Made by a program: the position numbers and the translations under genes. From the NCBI GenBank assembly GCA_029204225.1, contig CM055106.1:5840361-5904360 (forward strand): DNA of 64,000 nt, read 5' to 3'. The notes under the pieces are model-generated. The model made no database searches, was not told the origin of the DNA, and was given only the letters and a program-made list of their open reading frames with translations. Positions within the stretch are counted from its first letter, which is position 1. Each line of letters starts with the position of its first letter. The stretch is from Diphasiastrum complanatum. Taxonomy: Eukaryota > Streptophyta > Lycopodiopsida > Lycopodiales > Lycopodiaceae. Of the stretch, positions 1 to 10,683 are shown in pieces.

Positions 1-354
1 TTGGCTTTCAGAGGAGTAGTTCGGAGCCTACACTTTATGTTCTGATCAGGGATTGTCATATTGTGATTGTAGTGATGTATGTGAATGACTTTGTTACCCT
101 TGTTATCACAGGTTTGGATCATGGTGTGCTTCAAAATATCAAGAAAGATCTCTCATCAGAGTTCGACATGAAAGATCTTGGTTCACTTCAATACTTCCTT
201 GGGATTGAGGTATGGAGAGTAGCACATGGGCTATTTATTTCTCAGTCTAAGTATGCTCATGAACTTTGAGGAGCTTGGCTTTCAGAGTAGTAGTTCGAAG
301 CATACACTTTATGTTTTGATCAGGGATGATCATATTGTGATGTATGTGGATGAC
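1..354 (+). pseudogene. Ty1/copia RT fragment with a repeated block
   Basis: An open frame from base 3 encodes the palm of a copia reverse transcriptase: a catalytic-box relic MYVND (family YVDD, first Asp changed to Asn), then FDMKDLGSLQYFLGIEV and ISQSKYAHEL. A block of about 85 bases (1-92) recurs at 272-354, this time with MYVDD intact, so the fragment was partly duplicated in direct orientation after the copia gene was already broken. It is cut off at the window start and joins gypsy sequence of opposite strand near 354. It cannot give a working enzyme. Confidence 0.85.
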
Positions 355-850
355 GAATTGATGAAAGAACCCAATGAAGCCAAGAAAAGATTAGAGAATA
401 AGGAGAATAGGCCACTCACGAACCTTACGGACTTTATTAGGGTCAACTTCCAACCCACAATCCAAAATAATGTGACCAAGATAAATTAGTCTTGTCTGAA
501 AAAATTCACACTTGGCGTAGAGCTTCTCCTGTCTTAATAACCTCAAGAAAGTCCTGAGATGTGCTTCATGCTCCTTTAAAGTTTTACAATAGAGGAAAAT
601 ATCATCTAAGTAAACTATTACGAACTTTTCCGAATACGGACGAAGAAGATCGGTCATCATCTGCTGGAAGGTGGCAAGGGCATTCGTCGATCCAAACGGC
701 AAGACTAGAAACTCATAATGGAGGTACCCTGTCCTAAACCAGTTTTTTCAACGTCCGCATTCTTAAATCATATCTGATGATACCCTAATCTCAAATCGAT
801 TTTGGTGAAGAACTTTGCACCATGTTGGTAGCTATTCTAGAAAAACGTCA
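355..850 (-). pseudogene. gypsy reverse transcriptase relic (G1)
   Basis: Minus-strand translation gives gypsy RT blocks in order: FFTKIDLRLGYHQI, then after a frameshift HYEFLVLPFGSTNALATFQ, then VIVYLDDIFLYCKTLKEHEA with the catalytic YLDD, then YLGHIILDCGLEVDPNKV and REWP, and after another frameshift SFLGFIGFFHQF. This covers the middle and end of the RT core. A stop follows YHQI and at least two frameshifts separate the blocks, so it is dead. The plus-strand reading 226-489 is a shadow. Confidence 0.88.
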
Positions 851-984
851 CTAAACTCTTGTCTAAGTCTCCTAAAGGTTTCACCTTCTAGCAAATTTTC
901 TACCTTTACATTATTAGTCATCAGTGCAAGTTGAATATGATAATTTTGTAGATTGCATTATTCATGGTAAACAATAACCTTTAA

Positions 985-1346
985 TCAACACAAATAAGAA
1001 TCACAATTCACATTATTAATGCATTCAACCGTTTCCAAAGCAAAAAGCATATAAAGAGAAGAAATATCCACATTTTCATTAAGCTCTATGAGCGGGCCAT
1101 TGTGCGAGAACAACAAGCTATGGCTTACATAGTTTTTCTTCAATGACTCCTTTCGTTCATAAAACCACTCCTTGCCAAATATTACATCTACTTTGTCCAA
1201 ATTTATTATGTGAAAGTCTAAATTATTATTATAGGCTCGAATTTGCAAAGGAAGATGAGGGACTATCCGATTCCATACTTGACTCTCTGCTCCCGAGGCA
1301 AGCTTTACCACGTACCTCCTATCGATGGTCACTTTGCCTTGTTCCC
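985..1346 (-). pseudogene. gypsy retropepsin C-terminal part (G1)
   Basis: The frame VTIDRRYVVKLASGAES...LDFHIINLDKVDVIFGKEWF matches the second half of a gypsy aspartic protease, whose family signature here is L-x-K-V-D-V-I-L-G-x-x-W-L. A homologous relic lies at 43785-44144 on the same strand, so this protease family is present at least twice. The catalytic D-S/T-G half is about 3.3 kb away at 4642-4830, on the other side of copia A. No RT joins it directly. Confidence 0.75.
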
Positions 1347-2323
1347 ACTAATCGGTTTTAATCCTCATACATTGTTTATCCAATTCTACGGATTTTTCCG
1401 TGTCTTTACACGGTCTGCAGATTTACAAGTGTTTTTACACAGTCTGCAGAAATACACAGAGTTTGACAACAGTGTCGCATTTTCTCTCTCTACAATCCAC
1501 AGTGTCGCCTGTCAAGAATTACGTGTAAAAATGCAGTGTTGCCTTTTACGCATTTTTCGCCTGTCAGGATTTGCGAGTAAAAATGCAGAGTCGAATTTTT
1601 CACATTTTTCAAAGTGCCTCAAATGTTAAGGAAATGACTCTGACAAATTGTGGAGCTACCCTAATATGAAGGAAATGAGGCTTTAGGACATTGTCTGGTT
1701 TTCCACAAAAAGCCGACACTGTCACCTGTGGCAGTTTTAGTTCATTTCTGCAGAGTGACAGTTTTGGTTCATTTATGCAGACAGGCTGTTTACAGTCAAT
1801 TTTCACCGCTTATCAACAATCAATTTCTAAGAAGGAACTGGATGAATGCCAACGGACACCAGCCAACTGGCAATCGCATTTGACAACCTAATTACTTAGT
1901 ATAAATCAGTTGTTCATACATCTCTTTTCAAGTTCGGAAGCAACAAATCAATTTGTGAATTGTGAAGGGGTTGAGTGTTATTACACGACGCTTCCTGCGC
2001 TCTTATCAAGTAGATCATTCACAATCAGAAAGTATTGTTGTTAGCTCTCTATCAAGCTTTCAAGCTTGAACTCTCTTGAGCATTCTAGCTCAGTTTTTTA
2101 GAGATTTATATTAGAGTTGCTATTGCACTACTGCTTATCAGCAGTAGCTGCTTATTATCAAACTTATTCTCAGTTACTCAGAGACAGCTTCGAGTGCGCG
2201 GTTCCTATCCGCTATTGTTTTGCGCTCATTAGCATCTGATTTTGTTTTTCTAAATCAATACTATCTTTTTATTGGGTTCAGTATATGTCAGAAAGCATGC
2301 ATCTCTATATTGCTTTTGTAACT
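1347..2323 (+). repeat. 5' LTR of copia A, both ends trimmed
   Basis: Matches 3649-4619 almost throughout, including the shared CACAGTCTGCAGA motifs and the block ending in TTTTGTAACT. The first bases present in the 3' LTR (TGTTGGATTATTC...) are missing. The match stops at 2323, where RT codons begin. Confidence 0.85.
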
Positions 2324-3616
2324 TTGCCGCTGCAGCAGATTTGAAAATACATCAAATGGATGAACAGACAGCATATTTCAATGGAATTATCAAAGAAGAC
2401 ATTTACAAGGTGCAAATCCGAAGGTTATATAATCGAGGGTAAACAAAATCATGTGTGTAAACTCCATAAGGCACTTAATGGCTTGAAGCAATCTGCTCGA
2501 GCATGGTTTGAAAGGATCAATACTTTACTTATTGATCACGGCTACACACCTAGCTCTTTAGATTCAAATGTTTACTTCAAAGCAGTGCAACAGTCTTTTA
2601 TCATTCTCACTTTATACGTGGATGATACATTGCTTTTTAGCAACAATTTCGATCTGATAAAAGAGGCCAAGACAATGCTATCTTCCGAATTCGACATGAT
2701 CAATCTGGGCGAAGCTCATTTCTGCCTTGGTATACAGATCCACAAAGACAAAAAACAGAAGTTGGTCTGCATTATACAACAGAGGTACATCTACAACATG
2801 TTAGCCAGATATAATCTGATTAATTGCAAGCTAGCTCTCTCACCAATGGAAGCAGGTCTCAATTGTCAAAGGACCAGTGTCCCCAAACAATTCATGAGAA
2901 GCAGCAGATGCGTGAGTATCCTTACCATTTTATTATAGGATCTCTTATGTACGCCATGATCGGTACCAGGCCAGACATAGATAGCTTTTGCAGTCAGCTC
3001 TCTCAGTCAGTTTATGACTAATCCTGGTGTAACACATTGGAAGGCTCTTATCAGAGTCATGAAATATCTTTGAGCTACTATGGACTTTTGCATTTGTTAT
3101 GGAGCAGTCGGCAACGACAAACTCAATTTACTCAGTGGTTACACAGATGCAAGTTGGGCAGGAGATGTAGACATTCGTAAATCCACTTCCGGATTTACAT
3201 TCTTCCTCAACAATGATCCAATTTCCTGGAACAGTCGCAAGCAATCTTCAACAGCTCTATCTTCCACTGAATCGGAGTATATCGCAGCCTCTCAAGCTAC
3301 AAAGGAAGCAATTTGGTTGAGAAACTTACTCTCAAATATCAGTCTGAATCAATATGCTCCGACGACATTATTTTGTGATAATCAAAGTGCCATTGCTTTA
3401 TCAGCCAACCCTAGATTTCATTCTAGGAGTAAGCACATTGAACTGAAGTATCATTTCGTCAGAAGCAAAGTTCTCAACGAAGAGGTCAGATTGCAGTACT
3501 GTAAAACGCAAGATATGACAGCAGATATTTTTCCCAAAGCATTAAATTTGGAAGCACACAGAAGATTCTGTGTAGAACTAAGTTTGAAGGTCAAGGCATT
3601 CAAGGATTCAGATTAA
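2324..3616 (+). pseudogene. copia RT-RNase H relic (A)
   Basis: Starts abruptly in the RT domain (ADLKIHQMD, then TAYFNG), continues through LHKALNGLKQSARAWF and the intact catalytic LTLYVDDTLLF, then FDMINLGEAHFCLGIQIH. A frameshift near 2860-2900 moves the frame, stops follow near 3020-3075, and the RNase H part resumes: GYTDASWAGD, ALSSTESEYIA, FCDNQSAIALS and RSKHIELKYHFV, ending in TAA at 3614. The order and motifs are copia. The deletion upstream and the frameshift make it a pseudogene. A relative lies at 41700-42290. Confidence 0.92.
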
Positions 3617-3623
3617 GGGGGAG
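3615..3623 (+). other. polypurine tract of copia A
   Basis: AAGGGGGAG lies directly before the TGTTGGA start of the 3' LTR and overlaps the RNase H stop codon. This is the plus-strand primer site of LTR retrotransposons. Confidence 0.8.
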
Positions 3624-4641
3624 TGTTGGATTATTCTTCTTCTTACTAATCCACTAATCAGTTTTATTCTCATCCATTGTTTATCCAGTTCTGTGGATTT
3701 TCCCGTGTCTTTACACAGTCTGCAGATTTACAAGTGTTTTTACACAGTCTGCAGAAATACACGGAGTTTGACAACAGTGTTGCATTTTCTCTCTCTACAA
3801 TCCACACAGTGTCGCCTGTCAGGAATTACCTGTAAAAATGTAGTGTCGCATTTTTCGCCTGTCAGGATTTGCAAGTAAAAATGCAGAGTCGCAATTTTCA
3901 AAGTGCCTCAAATGTTAAGGAAATGACTCTAGCAAATTGTGGAGCTACCCTAATATGAAGGAAATGAGGTTTTAGGACTGTCGGGTTTTTCGCAAAAAAC
4001 CGACACTGTCGCTTTTTTGCGGCACTCTCGCCTGTGGCAGTTTTAGTTCATTTCTACAGAGTGACAGTTTTGGTTCATTTCTGCAGACTGACTGTTTACG
4101 GCCAATTTTCACCGCTTATCAGCAATCAATTTCTTAGAAGGAACTGGATGAATGCCAGAGTACACCAGCCAACTGGCAATCGCATTTGACGACCTAATTA
4201 CTTAGTATAAATCAGTTGTTCATACATCTCTTTTCAAGTTCGGAAGCAACGAATCAATATTGTGAATTGTAAAGGGGTCGAGTGTTATTACACGACGCTT
4301 CCTATCAAGTAGATCATTCACAATCAGAAAGTATTGTTGTTAGCTCTCTATCAAGCTTTCAAGCTTGAACTTTGAGCATTCTAGCTCAGTCTTTTAGAGA
4401 TTTATATTAGAGTTGCTATTGCGCTACTGCTTATCAGCAGAGCTGCTTATTATCGAACTAATTCTCAGTTACTCAGAGACAGCTTAGAGTGCGCGGTTTC
4501 TATCCGCTATTGTTTTGCGCTCATTAGCATCTGATTTTGTTTTTCTGAATCAATACTATCTTCTTATTGCGTTCAGTATATGTCAGAATGCATGCATCTT
4601 TGTATTGCTTTTGTAACTAATAGAAATTGTCTGAGAATTCA
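3624..4641 (+). repeat. 3' LTR of copia A
   Basis: Begins TGTTGGATTATTC after the polypurine tract and is the better preserved copy of the 1347-2323 repeat. The homologous part ends at 4619. The last about 22 bases, to GAGAATTCA, are assigned only because they end in CA and gypsy sequence follows. Confidence 0.75.
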
Positions 4642-4830
4642 ATACTTTATGTTTGGCTACGTAATCACTTAGTATCTAGCAATTTCAAAGTTAGTTGCTA
4701 AAGATTGAATGTGATTTTCATCACTACTGCTTTGTTCAATTTTTGATAGGCGTAGTCATGCATTGGAAGTAGGAAGTTTCCGCATTACATTATCTATCCT
4801 ATTTCTGACACCATCATCAAACAAAACTAT
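4642..4830 (-). pseudogene. gypsy retropepsin N-terminal part (G1)
   Basis: The minus-strand frame gives GLIAIGGQAVIVLFDDGVRN, which aligns with the start of gypsy proteases (G-Q-x-V-x-V-L-x-D-S/T-G-S/A). The active-site triad reads DDG, so the Ser/Thr after the catalytic Asp is changed. A stop follows within about 17 codons. Its other half is at 985-1346, across copia A. Confidence 0.55.
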
Positions 4831-4899
4831 CACAGCTTGGCCACCTATTGCAATTAATCCAAATAAGATCGTGGGGGCCAAAAACTACCGTATCAAAAC

Positions 4900-5176
4900 A
4901 ACAATGCTCACAATGAGTATTATCCGCAAAGGATACATCAATGCTAAAAATGTTAGAGTTAGCTGGCGTCTTGAAAGATGCCCCTTTAGTATTCTTCCTT
5001 TTCTTCAGACATAGCCACATGACCTGGCTCCATACAATTGAAGCACAAATTGTCGCTTATGGCCTTTGCGAAGGTCTCTTGGTCCATAATGGATCATTTC
5101 TTTATTCCACTTGGTCCAGAAGATACATCCCTAGGCCTTTCATTTCCTTAAAGGACGACTTCTTGCCCTTCGCCTC
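4900..5176 (-). pseudogene. gypsy gag zinc knuckle relic (G1)
   Basis: The minus strand gives EAKGKKSSFKEMKGLG, a stop, then after a frame change ISDNLCFNCMEPGHVAMSEE. This is a CX2CX4HX4C retroviral zinc knuckle preceded by the usual basic stretch. The fourth ligand is Ser instead of Cys, so the knuckle would not bind zinc. In frame with the gag at 10107-10683 once copia B is taken out. Confidence 0.7.
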
Positions 5177-5181
5177 AAACT

Positions 5182-5568
5182 TGACAAATTCCAAGGCCTA
5201 GCCATGGAGTATCATAACAACATAGTAAGCACACTATGACATGAAAAAACCAGCTATGGAGTAGAACACAAAAGCAAGAGAGAGAGGACTTCAAAGCTCA
5301 CACAACTTGAATGATTATTCAAAGTGTAGTAGGGCGTGTAAACCCCTCCAAACTTTGGGCTACATTTAGCATGTAATGTATAGAGGTGGTGTCTTGCTAA
5401 TTCTAGCTCTAGAACCCACATGGGTCCTCGACCTACTTCATATTACTTGACTAATTAGCACAAGTGGGGTGTACTATGTACATAAATGTTTACCCCCATG
5501 TCTTATGCACAACTTACAAGTTACAAGTATACACGTCTTAAGGGGCAAAATAGGCATTTATTTCAACA
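5182..5568 (-). repeat. 3' LTR of copia B
   Basis: On the minus strand it starts TGTTGAAATAAATGCC right after a polypurine tract and ends TTTGTCA. Its first about 115 bases match 9991-10101. The inner end was set by the TG/CA rule and the near-duplicate flanks AAACT/AGACT. Confidence 0.75.
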
Positions 5569-5579
5569 CCCCCCCTCAA
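5569..5579 (-). other. polypurine tract of copia B
   Basis: Minus-strand TTGAGGGGGGG lies immediately before the TGTTGAAA start of the 3' LTR. Confidence 0.85.
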
Positions 5580-5599
5580 TGGCTATTTTGTTCATACCA

Positions 5600-6415
5600 A
5601 CACCTAGCATGCTACGAAACTTTTCAAATTTTTCTCTACTAAGTGCTTAGTAAAGATATCTGCTGCTTGATCGTTGGTATCACAGTGTACTCGAGCTAAA
5701 TTTCTACGCTTTGTATCTTCTCTCGTAAGAAGTGCTGATCCACCTCAATATGCTTCGTACGAGCATGGTACACAGGATTTTTGGCAAGCTGGATGCAACT
5801 CTGGCTGTCAAACTGAAGAATAGTAGGACCATCCAATGGAATCTGCACCTCCCCAAGAAGTCTCCTGAGCCATATTGCCTCGCAGGTAGCTTTTGCCGCT
5901 GCCCTATACTCAGCCTCTGTCGATGATAAGGTAACTGTGGGCTGTTTCTTGCTGCACCAAGAAATGGCCCCTGAACCAAGGTTGAAAGTGTAACTTGTGG
6001 TCGACTTTCGATCATCCCTATCACCTGCCCAATCCGAATCGGTAAAGCCTCCAAGCTGAAGCTTTCCGTCATCTGTGTACTCAATCCCATAGCAAGTTGT
6101 CCCTTTGACATACCTCAAAACCCTTTTGGCTGCTTTCCAATGTGCTTCAGTTGGAGAACTCATGAAAGGGCTTGCTACACCAACCACATAGGAAATGTCT
6201 GGTCTCGTAGTGGTGAGATAAATCACGCTACCCACAAGCTGCCTATAAAGTGTCTCATCCACAAAAGGAGTGCCATCATCTCTAGATGGCTTACTGCTGG
6301 TATCAATGGGCGTGGAAACGGGTTTGCAATCCTGCATGTTGAACATGTTCAAGACTTCACATGCATAGTTAGCTTGGGAAATAAACACACAGTTTTCCTT
6401 TTTCCAAACCTCCAA
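5600..6415 (-). pseudogene. copia B RNase H and end of RT
   Basis: One long open frame carries the end of RT (FISQANYACEVL, VSTPIDTSSKPS, YRQLVGSVIYLTTTRPDISY) and RNase H with GGFTDSDWAGD, TLSSTEAEYRAA and FDSQSCIQLA, ending HIEVDQHFLREKIQS. After a stop at about 5696 and a one-base shift, the last family block DTNDQAADIFTKHL is still readable to about 5605. It is out of frame with the RT part upstream (frameshift near 6420). Confidence 0.92.
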
Positions 6416-7050
6416 GCCAAGACAATAGTGGAACCCAAATCCTTCATCTCGAACTCATTTGATAAATGAGCCTTCACCTTTTCAATAAGCTGCCCATTGT
6501 TACCCGCGATGACCAAGTCATCCACATAGAGAACTATCAAAACAATGCTCCCATCTTCCTCCTTCACAAACAGGTTAAAATCCGACTGACTCTTTATGAA
6601 TTGCTCCTTGGCAAAATAGTCGTCAATACGACTATACCAAGCCCTGGGTGCCTGCTTCAAACCATATAAGGCCTTCTTAAGCCTGCATACCATAATTTCC
6701 TTGCCCTTAGCCTCAAAACCTTGTGGCTGTTCCATGTAGACTTCTTCAGCCAACTGTCCATTGAGAGAAGCACTCTTCACGTCCATTTGATGGACCTCCC
6801 AACCAAAAAATGCAGCCAATGCTAAAACCAACCTAATAGACGTCATCTTAGCTACCGGTGCAAACGTCTCATCATAGTCCAAGCCCTCCTTATGTGCATA
6901 GCCTTTAGCAACCAGCCTTGCCTTATGCTTTTCGATGCTCCCATCCGATTTGTATTTGGTCCTGTAGACCCACTTACAGCCAATAGGACGCTTCCCTTTT
7001 GCTTCACCAAATCCCATGTATCATTCTTGAGAATGGAGTCATACTCCTCT
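6349..7050 (-). pseudogene. copia B reverse transcriptase
   Basis: Copia RT core: IGCKWVYRTKYKSDGSIEKH, ARLVAKGYAHKEGLDYDETF, VHQMDVKSASLNG, CRLKKALYGLKQAPRAWY and the intact catalytic VLYVDDLVIAGNN. The reading frame is lost at about 6990 relative to the integrase and again near 6420 before RNase H. Apart from those shifts this is one of the best preserved RT blocks in the window. Confidence 0.93.
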
Positions 7051-8459
7051 TGCATAGCATGTTGCCATACCTTCTCATCTGCTGCCTCAACGAATGTATG
7101 CGGATCTTGTGAATCCAAAATAGTAGTCATAAGAGCATAGTTTGTCTCCTGGTGTTCATGGTGCTGGGCTTGCCTTTCAGACCTCCTAGCCCCTGGATTG
7201 TTGCTCTCTCCCTCATCCAATATCGAACCATCCTGCACAGTTTGCCAATACCACTTGGGAAACTTCTTCCTTGCAGTTGGTGATGAAGACGGTGAATAGG
7301 ACTCAACAAATTTGACCCTTTCCTTCCGCTTCCTAGCCTCCTCGGATTCTTCCTCTTGATCACTCATATGATCATCCTGAGGCTCCCCAATATATGGATG
7401 TGGATCATCAAGTATTGGCACAAATTCACTTGTACCATCCTCCATCTCAAGTTCCTCTATAGGAGGCGTTTGATCTTCTTCAAAGATCACATCTCGACTT
7501 ATGATCCTCTTCTTGCTAGTAAGATCGTAAAGTCGGTAAGCTTTGCTTTCTTCACTGTATCCCAAGAAAATACACTTTGCTGATTTTGCATCCAGCTTCT
7601 TCCTGTTATCCTTGGGAATATGGGCATAGGCTGTACAACCAAACACTCGCAAAGCGCCCACCTTGGGCTTGATGCCGCTAAATGCCTCTTCTAGAGTCTT
7701 GCCTTCCACAGCTTTTGTTGGACTTCTATTCAACAGAAACACTGTTGTGTGCATTGCCTCGCCCCAAAAAGAGTTGGGCAACCCCTTTGCCTTGAGCATG
7801 CACCTTGCACACTCCACAATAGTTCGGTTCTTTCTCTCTGCTACGCCGTTTTGCTGAGGGGTATGAGGAGCTGTAAGCCGCCTTTTGATCCCGTTGGCCT
7901 AGCAAAATTCCACAAATTCTGCCTTAATGAACTCTCCACTACCGTCTGACCTAAGCATCTTTATCTTCTTTCCTGAATGTTCTTCTACCAAAGCTTTGAA
8001 ATGCAGAAAGTACTTGAATGCTTCAGATTTTAACTTCAAGAAATAAATCCAAATCTTGCGTGAGAAGTCATCAATAAAGGTCATAAAGTAATATGCCCCC
8101 CCTACAGATTTGGTTTGGGTTGGCCCCCACAAATCTAAATGTACCATGTCAAGTATGCCTGCTGCCCTGGTGGTGCTCTCCTTGGGAAACTTATGTCTTT
8201 GTTGTTTTCCCATAGTGCAAGCCTCGCAAACTGAAGAGCTTGGCTTAACAACTGGAAGCCCCTCCACCATATGATGTTGGTTCAACACCTGCATGCTTTG
8301 GTAGCCAAGATGTCTATATCTCTCATGCCACAATCTATCCACATCACTTCCTTTTGTTGTATAAGCATGCTGACTAGGGATAGAAGTGTACAACCTGTAT
8401 TGATTATCTTCCTGCAATCCTTTGGCCACAACCTTCATATTATCACTCAAGTCCAACAC
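7051..8459 (-). pseudogene. copia B integrase
   Basis: The N-terminal zinc domain is present (LWHERYRHLGYQSM with two His, VCEACTMGKQ with two Cys). The DDE core follows: Asp in MVHLDLWGP, Asp in LRSDGSGEF (family LRSDNGGEF), Glu in PHTPQQNGVAERKNR. Then the copia C-terminal block ALRVFGCTAYAHIPK and KCIFLGYSEESKAYR, and the acidic linker before RT. A stop at about 7899 sits between the second Asp and the Glu, so a full integrase is not made. Confidence 0.92.
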
Positions 8460-8993
8460 AAGACAAGAAGTAGCATCAAATTATACTTTCATATTTTGTT
8501 GAGTGATAGCTCCTACTGAAAGAAGATTTTTAGCAAATCCTGGTACATATAAGACATTCTTAATGACTTTGACTTCTCCTGATGGAAGCTTTACAGGTAT
8601 TGTGCCCTTTCCCTTGACCTTGTGTGTTGAGTTGTCACCTAGGCACACCTCTTGTCCATCACAAATCCCCACAAAGGTATTAAACCAATCCCTATGAGGG
8701 GTCATGTGCTTTGAAGCACCTGAGTCAATGTACCAACCACCTGTTGTAGCTTGTGAGGCCAATGCAACAGAGAATAACTCAGCTTGCCTTATGTCACTCT
8801 GCTCCTCTCTTGCAACACTCTCAACAACATTTCCTCCTTGCTTCTTTGTGCCCTTCTTTTGGTCTGCAAGCTTCTTCCTGCACTCAAAAGCAAAGTGTCC
8901 ATATTTACCACAGTAATTGCAATTCCCCTTCCTTCGAGGTGTGGAAGAAGTATTCGAGGAGGATTGTGCTTCTGACATCTGCAAGCTCTCCAT
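8460..8993 (-). pseudogene. copia B gag zinc knuckle and protease
   Basis: NYCGKYGHFAFECRKK is a complete CX2CX4HX4C knuckle. It is followed by the copia protease with an intact active site GGWYIDSGASKHMT and the downstream CLGDNSTHKVKGKGTIPV and NVLYVPGFAKNLLSVG. The frame runs open for 170 codons. It ends at a stop at about 8481, just before the integrase zinc domain. Confidence 0.93.
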
Positions 8994-9099
8994 TCCTTGC
9001 TCAAGTGTTTGTGGTGCTCCTTTGTTCTTGCCTTTACCTTTCTTCTTATACTTGGCTGGATTTTGCTTCTTCTTAGAAGCAAAGGCATGCTCCTGGAAA

Positions 9100-9690
9100 T
9101 CTTCCCTCTAGGAGAGATTAACTCTCCTCATCTCCTCCTGTAACAAGAGACCATAGACTTCTTCATAGGTAGGGATCTTCTCTCTCACAGATATCACCAT
9201 CACAAAGTTCTGATAAGCATATGACAAGATATTCAGAACTATTGGCACCAAGTCTTTGTCAGCAATAGACTCTCCAAGTACAGAAAGCTGATATCTAATA
9301 TCCTGAATCTTCGTAAGATGATCAGTAATTGTCTCCCCTGTCTCCATTCTGAGAGTATACAACTTGTTCTTCAAGTAGAGAAACCTAGTTGTACTTCTTG
9401 TCTCATACAATGCACAAAGAATGTGCCATGCATCCACAGAACCTTTGGCTGACCTGATTAGAGGATCACATTATCCCTCACTGACATGTTGATGATCCTA
9501 TGTGCGTTTTCCCCTCTCTTGATATAGTCCTTGAGTTCAAGTTCAGATGTTGGAACAGGCTCCTCACCTGTCACAAGCTTCCAACATTCTTTGTCTTCAA
9601 GAATGTTCTTGATCTTGAATTTCCATATGCTAAAGTTAGTGCCCTCAAGCCGGCTGGCTTCACTCAGCATGCTCTCTGCAAGACTAGACA
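9100..9690 (-). pseudogene. copia B gag
   Basis: Copia gag (UBN2/Retrotran_gag type) beginning MSSLAESMLSEASRLEGTNF, then SIWKFKIKNILEDKECW, and after a frameshift at about 9440-9458 DAWHILCALYETRSTTRFLY, LKNKLYTLRMETGETITDHL and VLNILSYAYQNFVMVIS, ending at a TAG at 9108. The start Met near 9690 fits family gag openings. Confidence 0.88.
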
Positions 9691-9990
9691 TAGCTAGATA
9701 GAAATAAAACACAAAAGGCAAACTGGGGTTTTCACCCAACTAGGGTATGCAGCCACTTGCTCAATAACCCTCAGCTTCTGGATTTGCAACTATCCCCCTG
9801 TATGGCTGTCCTAGCCCTTGTCCAAGATCCACTCAAAACTTTCACTGAAGTCCCCACTGTAGAAAGCGCCCTCCTACAGTCCTGGCTGTCCAAAAAGACC
9901 CAAAAATTTTTGTCCCAAATTAGAAACTTTTTAGGTCCCTGTACTCCCCTTGCCAATAGTACTCCAACCATGCAGATAGCACAGAGATCC
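9691..9990 (-). other. leader of copia B, primer site lost
   Basis: About 300 bases between the 5' LTR remnant and gag. No TGGTATCAGAGC-type primer site is present, consistent with a deletion that removed the inner half of the LTR and the primer site. Confidence 0.6.
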
Positions 9991-10101
9991 TAATTAGCAC
10001 AAGTGGGGTGTACATAAATGTTTTACCCCCATGTCTTATGCACAACTTACAAGTTACAAGTATACAAGCCTTAAGGGGCAAAATAGGCATTTATTTCAAC
10101 A
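9991..10101 (-). repeat. 5' LTR remnant of copia B
   Basis: Matches 5451-5568 of the 3' LTR (TGTTGAAATAAATGCC start, shared ACTTGTAACTTGTAAG), then diverges at CTAATTAG. Only the outer part is left. Confidence 0.85.
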
Positions 10102-10106
10102 AGACT

Positions 10107-10683
10107 ATCCAACAGGCTCAAACTTGGCTACTATACGAGTGTCATCGTATATTCTGGCATAGCAAATTGTGTCCTCAAGAGTAAGAAGCTAGTTCCTCCT
10201 TGCCTCAAGCCGAAAATCCTTGGGCAAACCCAAGATAAAATGCAATTTGACCAAAGAAAGCTCTATTCTAGTTGCAAAAAGGGAATATATCTCTTGGAAC
10301 TCTTGTTCCGCATATGAATTATCGCATACTGGCGATAGAACTCAAAGTCATTCAGGATGGGTAAGAAGGCCACCTTAAAGGCCATGAAAAAATCCTCCCA
10401 TATCTTGGGGACTTCGGGCTTTCCACGAAGATCCTGCCACCATGTAAATGCTTTACCTCACAAATACATGATAGCCATGCTGATCATGTTGTCATCCGTT
10501 GAATCCTACATGGAAAAGTGTGAAGTCCATTGATCCAACCACGACAACACAACATCCGTGGACCTATCTTTCTTGTCTCCTGAAAAAATATCAGGTGTAA
10601 AGAGAGGATGGTGCAAAGCTTGCTTGGTTTGAGCCATCTCCCTTAACTCTTGCTACTCCCTGTTACGCCTTGCCTGCATCATC
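10107..10683 (-). pseudogene. gypsy gag, first part (G1)
   Basis: Minus-strand frame from an ATG-ATG near 10683: MMQARRNRE, a stop, then QELREMAQTKQAL, LFTPDIFSGDKKDRSTDVVL, SWLDQWTSHFS, YLRGKAFTWWQDLRGKPEVP, WEDFFMAFKVAFLP and, after a shift, FLTLEDTICYARIYDDTRIV. This is the gypsy gag core: target search, W-W and the W-E-x-F repeat. The rest of the gag is at 4900-5176 behind copia B. Confidence 0.82.

Larger units (their letters stand above)
1347..4641 (+). mobile_element. Ty1/copia element A, internally deleted
   Basis: Two long direct repeats (1347-2323 and 3624-about 4641) flank an RT-RNase H region, and a polypurine tract precedes the second repeat. The 5' LTR lacks roughly its first 25 bases, and its 3' end runs straight into the RT coding region, so the rest of the LTR, primer site, gag, protease, integrase and the start of RT are gone. 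The exact right end is uncertain: I place it after GAGAATTCA at 4641 because gypsy-like sequence follows. No target duplication survives on the left. Confidence 0.8.
5182..10101 (-). mobile_element. Ty1/copia element B, nearly complete, nested in G1 gag
   Basis: Minus-strand copia element with gag, protease, integrase, RT and RNase H in the standard order. The 3' LTR is 5182-5568; the 5' LTR survives only as 9991-10101. Ends are TG...CA (TGTTGAAA...TTTGTCA). Flanks AAACT (5177-5181) and AGACT (10102-10106) look like a 5-base target duplication with one mismatch, and removing the element restores one gag reading frame of G1. About half of the 5' LTR and the primer site are deleted, and the coding region has several frameshifts and stops. 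Confidence 0.88.
355..10683 (-). mobile_element. Ty3/gypsy element G1, split by two nested copia elements
   Basis: Read on the minus strand, the pieces come in gypsy order: gag (10683-10107), gag zinc knuckle (5176-about 4900), protease start (about 4830-4642), protease C-terminal part (1346-985), RT (about 850-355). The gaps are filled by copia B (5182-10101) and copia A (1347-about 4641). Removing B with one copy of its target duplication puts the two gag halves back in one frame. Each retained segment has in-frame stops or frameshifts. No LTR of G1 itself was recognised. About 130 bases between protease and RT (851-984) are too decayed to assign. Confidence 0.8.
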
